Shown here: one piece after another, positions 63,101 through 64,000 of the stretch | How positions within the stretch are numbered: the first letter of the stretch is position 1 | How the letters are laid out: each line of letters opens with the position of its first letter | Assembly: GCA_947000775.1 (NCBI GenBank) | Contig: CAMQGK010000466.1 | Span: 372,001 to 436,000 of the forward strand | Length of the DNA stretch: 64,000 bases | Origin: Pterois miles | Lineage: Eukaryota; Chordata; Actinopteri; Perciformes; Scorpaenidae | Direction of reading: 5' to 3' | Notes under the pieces: model-generated | What the model was told of the DNA's origin: nothing | Seen by the model: only the letters and a program-made list of their open reading frames with translations | The model's database searches: none | Translations under genes and position numbers: made by a program

Positions 63101-63117
63101 ATGTAGGAGGAAAACAT
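30932..63117 (-). CDS. loxl2: Lysyl oxidase-like 2 (secreted copper amine oxidase)
   Basis: Thirteen minus-strand coding exons join in phase to 749 residues (human LOXL2 has 774). Order: signal peptide (about 1-29, hydrophobic CLLSTLLCMLGLC), four SRCR domains (about 38-140, 163-283, 304-404, 414-522), then the lysyl-oxidase catalytic domain (about 526-727). The copper ligands are His604, His606 and His608 in HECHRHYHS. Lys631 (EGHKASF) and Tyr667 (DTYRHDIDCQW) would form the lysine tyrosylquinone cofactor. N-glycosylation sites Asn267, Asn434 and Asn622 match the three in human. The Lys296-Ala297 bond in YRKAY matches the proprotein convertase site. The enzyme deaminates peptidyl lysine in collagen IV and elastin to allylysine for cross-linking. 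The C-terminus GLLNNQLSHR is LOXL2-specific. The ATG at 63117 follows an acceptor, so a 5' UTR exon lies upstream. Paralogue loxl2a or loxl2b was not resolved. Confidence 0.97.
31003..33661 (-). other. loxl2: loxl2 intron 12
   Basis: A 2.66-kb intron. It holds the diverged tandem repeat at 31225-31535 and, on the plus strand, a possible r3hcc1 3' UTR exon (acceptor before 31957, AATAAA near 33308). No coding exon is seen. Confidence 0.7.
31225..31535. repeat. loxl2: Diverged minisatellite in loxl2 intron 12
   Basis: ACTATTTCAACTGTTTATTC-like and TTTTTAGCTAACTT-like segments alternate with a period of roughly 50-65 bp, about six copies, all in one orientation. Confidence 0.75.
33662..33773 (-). 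CDS. loxl2: loxl2 coding exon 12
   Basis: Acceptor GCTCACCCAG, donor ATAG|GTGAGA. Residues 690-726 with INPNYEVAESDYTNNIMRC and RIWTYNCHI, the cytokine-receptor-like motif region of the LOX family. Confidence 0.97.
33774..34494 (-). other. loxl2: loxl2 intron 11
   Basis: No exon seen. ATTTATCGGTCATCTG and ATATTGGCC-type pieces at 33880-33960 recall the MITE at 25852 but are too diverged to call. Confidence 0.5.
34495..34631 (-). CDS. loxl2: loxl2 coding exon 11: LTQ tyrosine
   Basis: Acceptor AATGCCGACAG, donor CAG|GTAAAA. Residues 644-689 with KKYECANFGAQGITVGCW, cofactor Tyr667 and DIDCQWIDITDVKPGDY. Confidence 0.97.
34632..35200 (-). other. loxl2: loxl2 intron 10
   Basis: Unique-looking AT-rich sequence with no recognised element. 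Confidence 0.5.
35201..35316 (-). CDS. loxl2: loxl2 coding exon 10: copper site and LTQ lysine
   Basis: Acceptor TGTCTAATCCAG, donor GAAG|GTAAAT. Residues 605-643 with the rest of the copper motif HYHS, glycosylation site Asn622 and cofactor Lys631. Confidence 0.97.
35718..35958 (-). CDS. loxl2: loxl2 coding exon 9: catalytic domain start, copper site
   Basis: Acceptor TCTCCTCCCAG, donor CACAG|GTGAGA. Residues 525-604 with APDLVLSAQAVEQTTYLEDR, LLRFSSQIQNNGQSDFRP and the first copper His in WVWHECH. Confidence 0.97.
36379..36544 (-). CDS. loxl2: loxl2 coding exon 8: second half of SRCR4
   Basis: Acceptor TTCTTTTATCAG, donor CAGA|GTAAGA. Residues 470-524 with ETWYWQGDASADAVLMSG and AAGVSC. 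Confidence 0.97.
37284..37375. repeat. (CA)n microsatellite in loxl2 intron 7
   Basis: About 45 uninterrupted CA repeats. Confidence 0.99.
39254..39490 (+). mobile_element. LINE 3'-end fragment nested in the MITE
   Basis: AT-rich sequence ending in GTGAATTTCTCCACTGTGGG, ACTAATAAAGGAACATC and (TTATC/TTATT)n, the same tail as 18825-18882. It splits the MITE body, which resumes at ACTGGCATGGCTATTTTC. Confidence 0.7.
39583..39905 (+). mobile_element. tRNA-derived SINE nested in the MITE
   Basis: Box B-like GGTTCAAGTCCCG at about 39637 is preceded by GAGTAGCTAGTCTGTGGG (box A region). A GC-rich body (GCACTGCCGAGGTTCCCC) ends with GGGACTAATAAAGGACTATC and TTC repeats, a LINE-like tail. It interrupts the MITE between CTCCCTTT and AGACATGCCCAC. 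Confidence 0.8.
40186..40353 (-). CDS. loxl2: loxl2 coding exon 7: first half of SRCR4
   Basis: Acceptor CTCTGTCCTTAG, donor CAG|GTAATA. Exactly 56 codons (414-469), including glycosylation site Asn434. The intron before it is only 86 bp. The donor is immediately followed by transposon sequence (see findings). Confidence 0.97.
40440..40591 (-). CDS. loxl2: loxl2 coding exon 6: second half of SRCR3
   Basis: Acceptor TTTCTCTGTAG, donor AGA|GTGAGT. Residues 363-413 with IGPVHMNEVECSGFEKSL and GCSHEEDAAVKC. Confidence 0.97.
40592..42742 (-). other. loxl2: loxl2 intron 5
   Basis: No recognised element. Short frames such as 41561-41839 lack family similarity and sit within intron sequence. Confidence 0.6.
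42743..42926 (-). CDS. loxl2: loxl2 coding exon 5: first half of SRCR3
   Basis: Acceptor GTGTCCGCAG, donor CAAG|GTATGA. Residues 302-362 with VRLRGGAMIGEGRVEVLK and VVCRELGFGSAKEAL. Confidence 0.97.
42927..44228 (-). other. loxl2: loxl2 intron 4
   Basis: AT-rich and unique-looking; nothing recognised. Confidence 0.6.
44229..44445 (-). CDS. loxl2: loxl2 coding exon 4: second half of SRCR2 and linker
   Basis: Acceptor CCTTCTCAG, donor GAG|GTAGGT. Residues 229-301. Contains a lysine/arginine-rich stretch AKRRKKNYW, glycosylation site Asn267 and the convertase site RKAY. Confidence 0.96.
45131..45174. repeat. (ATCT)n microsatellite in loxl2 intron 3
   Basis: About eleven ATCT repeats followed by ATCCATCT. 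Confidence 0.98.
46280..46998. repeat. Pair of direct repeats about 565 bp apart
   Basis: ACATTTGATTATTGG, CATGCAGTTACCAGATCAGG and TTTTGAACTTCAG occur in the same order at 46280-46435 and 46847-46998, about 85-90% alike with small indels. The second copy is followed by unrelated sequence. Confidence 0.85.
47203..47411 (-). CDS. loxl2: loxl2 coding exon 3: first half of SRCR2
   Basis: Acceptor TGTTTTTCAG, donor ACAA|GTGAGT. Residues 160-228, with VQVEDVRIRATYSHRKRIP and VICGMYGFPGEKRF. The atypical SRCR2 pattern matches LOXL2. Confidence 0.96.
47477..48020. mobile_element. Non-autonomous repeat element in loxl2 intron 2
   Basis: Includes AATGTGCATAATTTGGTGGC near the left end, TTCTGGGCTACTGTACAA, GAGGACCCGCTCCCTATG and AATATTATATTCCATTTCTG. 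It resembles a very common fish element with short inverted ends; the middle also occurs at 17520-17632. Exact termini are eroded. Confidence 0.65.
50793..51166. mobile_element. hAT-like MITE with intact 8-bp target duplication
   Basis: AGGGCTGACTTGAATGC at the left and GTATTCAGGACAGCCCGAG at the right are inverted ends. TAATCAGT flanks both sides (50785-50792 and 51167-51174). GAATGCTTCGAAGCTTCG and GAGCGTCGAAGCC are subterminal inverted motifs. There is no transposase frame. Confidence 0.85.
55728..56249. mobile_element. Probable MITE in loxl2 intron 2
   Basis: TTAAAGCTTCAGT (55728-55740) and ACTGCTGCTTTAA (56237-56249) are inverted ends with few mismatches. No clear target duplication. 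Confidence 0.55.
58059..58630. mobile_element. Probable MITE in loxl2 intron 2
   Basis: AAGGCCCTGATCACACAGAG and CTCTGTCTGATTGGGGCTTA are imperfect inverted repeats of about 20 bp. Non-coding body. Confidence 0.65.
59137..59312 (-). CDS. loxl2: loxl2 coding exon 2: end of SRCR1
   Basis: Acceptor CTTCATTCCAG, donor GAG|GTACTT. Residues 101-159, with IWLDNVHCNGGEKSLAQC and the domain's last Cys in VGVVC, then the linker KRIPGFKF. Confidence 0.96.
59620..59778. mobile_element. Interspersed repeat fragment next to the LINE remnant
   Basis: TTTACAGTGTGATCCTCACA ... TTTTAACAAGG and GGAAGAAACCTCAGAAAGAG resemble a common fish dispersed repeat of uncertain class. Confidence 0.45.
59779..60382 (-). 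pseudogene. Decayed L2-like LINE reverse-transcriptase fragment
   Basis: Two minus-strand frames in the right order carry reverse-transcriptase motifs. Upstream: SNPTTCLLNPLPVKLFKGL and LLGPTMLNLVNLSRTTGIVP (60107-60382). Downstream: DSDSISVLLLLDLSAALTLL and LSERTLCVSFS (59779-60021). The DLSAAFDTVDH block of intact copies is broken here, and the frames are separated by stops, so it is dead. It lies in loxl2 intron 1 in the same orientation as the gene. Confidence 0.8.
61795..62036. mobile_element. hAT-like MITE with perfect 8-bp target duplication
   Basis: AGGGCTGTCCTC (61796-61807) and GAGGACAGCCCT (62024-62035) are perfect inverted repeats. ATTCAAAG occurs immediately outside both ends (61787-61794 and 62037-62044). 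The body of 242 bp contains paired GTCGACTAAT-like motifs and no coding frame. It lies in loxl2 intron 1. Confidence 0.9.
62817..63117 (-). CDS. loxl2: loxl2 coding exon 1: signal peptide and start of SRCR1
   Basis: The acceptor CCCCTAG ends before base 63123 and the ATG sits in ATCACCATG. The donor is GAAG|GTAAGA, phase 1. Residues 1-100 include VIQLRLAGEKRKHYEGRVEV and WGTVCDDDF. The exon's UTR part is only 6 bases. Confidence 0.96.
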
Positions 63118-63123
63118 GGTGAT

Positions 63124-64000
63124 CTAGGGGGAAATTATAAGAGTGTATAAGTATAAGTTTTGATAATAGAAGCTGTTCTGAAGTATGCATTTTGAATATT
63201 TCGAAATGAGATGGACTTTAAAAGTAACATTTGCCATTTCCAAAGAGAAACACTGAGGGCTGAATGTTGCAGAAGCAGACAGTAATTTGTGGTATGCAGT
63301 AGTTTTATCCATAATTTGAGCAGTCTTGTGCAGTAACAGTTTGGTTTGGCCGTCATCAGGCTCCCAGAGACCCCTCACTGGCCTCTGTGCCACCAGAGGT
63401 ATGAGCTTGTGAATCACTAACAGAATTCACCACAGTTTTACATATATATTAAGCAAACAAAACTGCCAATAAGAGAGAGAAGAAGGAGAATATGGAAAGG
63501 TTTGGGTGAGAACAAAGGTTACAGTATGTTGCTGAGACAAGGATTCCTCTCTGTCTTTCTGACAGACTAATTGAGAGCAAATGTGGTCTCCAGCGGTGCT
63601 GCCCCTCTCGTTTATCTTCTGATCTGTGCCTGGAGGCTGCGCAACTAAGGTTCAGAGGGAAAGTTGACTCCACCCTGATATTTCATGGCAAACCATGAAA
63701 GTGTCAACGGAGGGACCAAAAGCCTCCGGGGAGGAATTTTTCTGGAGGAAAGGGAGGGAAGGAAGAGAGTGAAAGTAGGGAGACCTCCATGTTTTTAGTG
63801 TATCGAAGGGCAGGAAGGGGGTGAAGTTGACGTCATAGCAACAGCCAAACAAACTCCACAGCATGCAGGCTTGAAAGGACACAGTACACAGTCAATACAT
63901 TGTGAGACTGCATGAGAAGTCGTTTGTGATTATCTGAAACATCTGGTTTATGCTCTCATGAAAGTTCAGCAGGAGCTACTTTAATTTGGCCTTCAGTTTG
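63124..64000 (-). other. loxl2: loxl2 upstream intron
   Basis: The acceptor just above 63123 shows this is intron between an unseen 5' UTR exon and the first coding exon. No UTR exon or promoter can be recognised within the window. Confidence 0.5.

Overview
The window is vertebrate nuclear DNA from a ray-finned (probably percomorph) fish. Genes are split into exons with GT-AG introns in matching phase, the genes are recognisable vertebrate orthologues, and the space between them is filled with fish-type non-autonomous DNA transposons, tRNA-derived SINE-like pieces, LINE tails and long microsatellites. There is no bacterial or viral gene set and no CRISPR array. Exons were assembled by hand from the sequence using splice signals and reading phase. 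Layout: (1) 1-600 holds the possible 3' end of an unidentified plus-strand gene (exons 90-140 and 467-512). (2) About 620-14330 is a large tandem array of an AT-rich unit of about 37 bp, with sequence variants, duplicated blocks of about 1.4 kb, a poly(A) run and short interruptions. It decays through 14330-15028 into a (CA)n tract, and diverged units reappear at 15781-16455. (3) 16524-17118 carries the first three coding exons of an unidentified minus-strand coiled-coil protein. An RFX X-box-like motif lies about 240 bp upstream, suggesting a cilium-related gene. (4) 20840-22533 is golga7 (plus strand, 5 coding exons, 144 aa), the accessory subunit of the DHHC9 palmitoyltransferase. (5) 25298-29571 is r3hcc1 (plus strand, 7 coding exons, 414 aa). 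No in-frame ATG is visible where its family starts; a CTG in a strong initiation context sits exactly there. (6) 30932-63117 is loxl2 (minus strand, 13 coding exons, 749 aa): signal peptide, four SRCR domains and a complete lysyl-oxidase catalytic domain. r3hcc1 and loxl2 lie tail to tail, as in the human order, which supports both names; their 3' UTRs probably overlap. The genes do not form one pathway. loxl2 acts outside the cell on collagen and elastin lysines, golga7 supports Ras palmitoylation at the Golgi, and r3hcc1 is a poorly characterised R3H-domain protein. The most unusual features are the large satellite with helically spaced A/T tracts, the apparent CUG start of r3hcc1, a transposon whose edge forms the 5' splice site region after a loxl2 exon, a nested set of three transposons in that same intron, and several hAT-like MITEs with intact 8-bp target duplications. 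Most apparent ORFs in the satellite and microsatellites are by-products of repeat sequence and are not annotated as genes.
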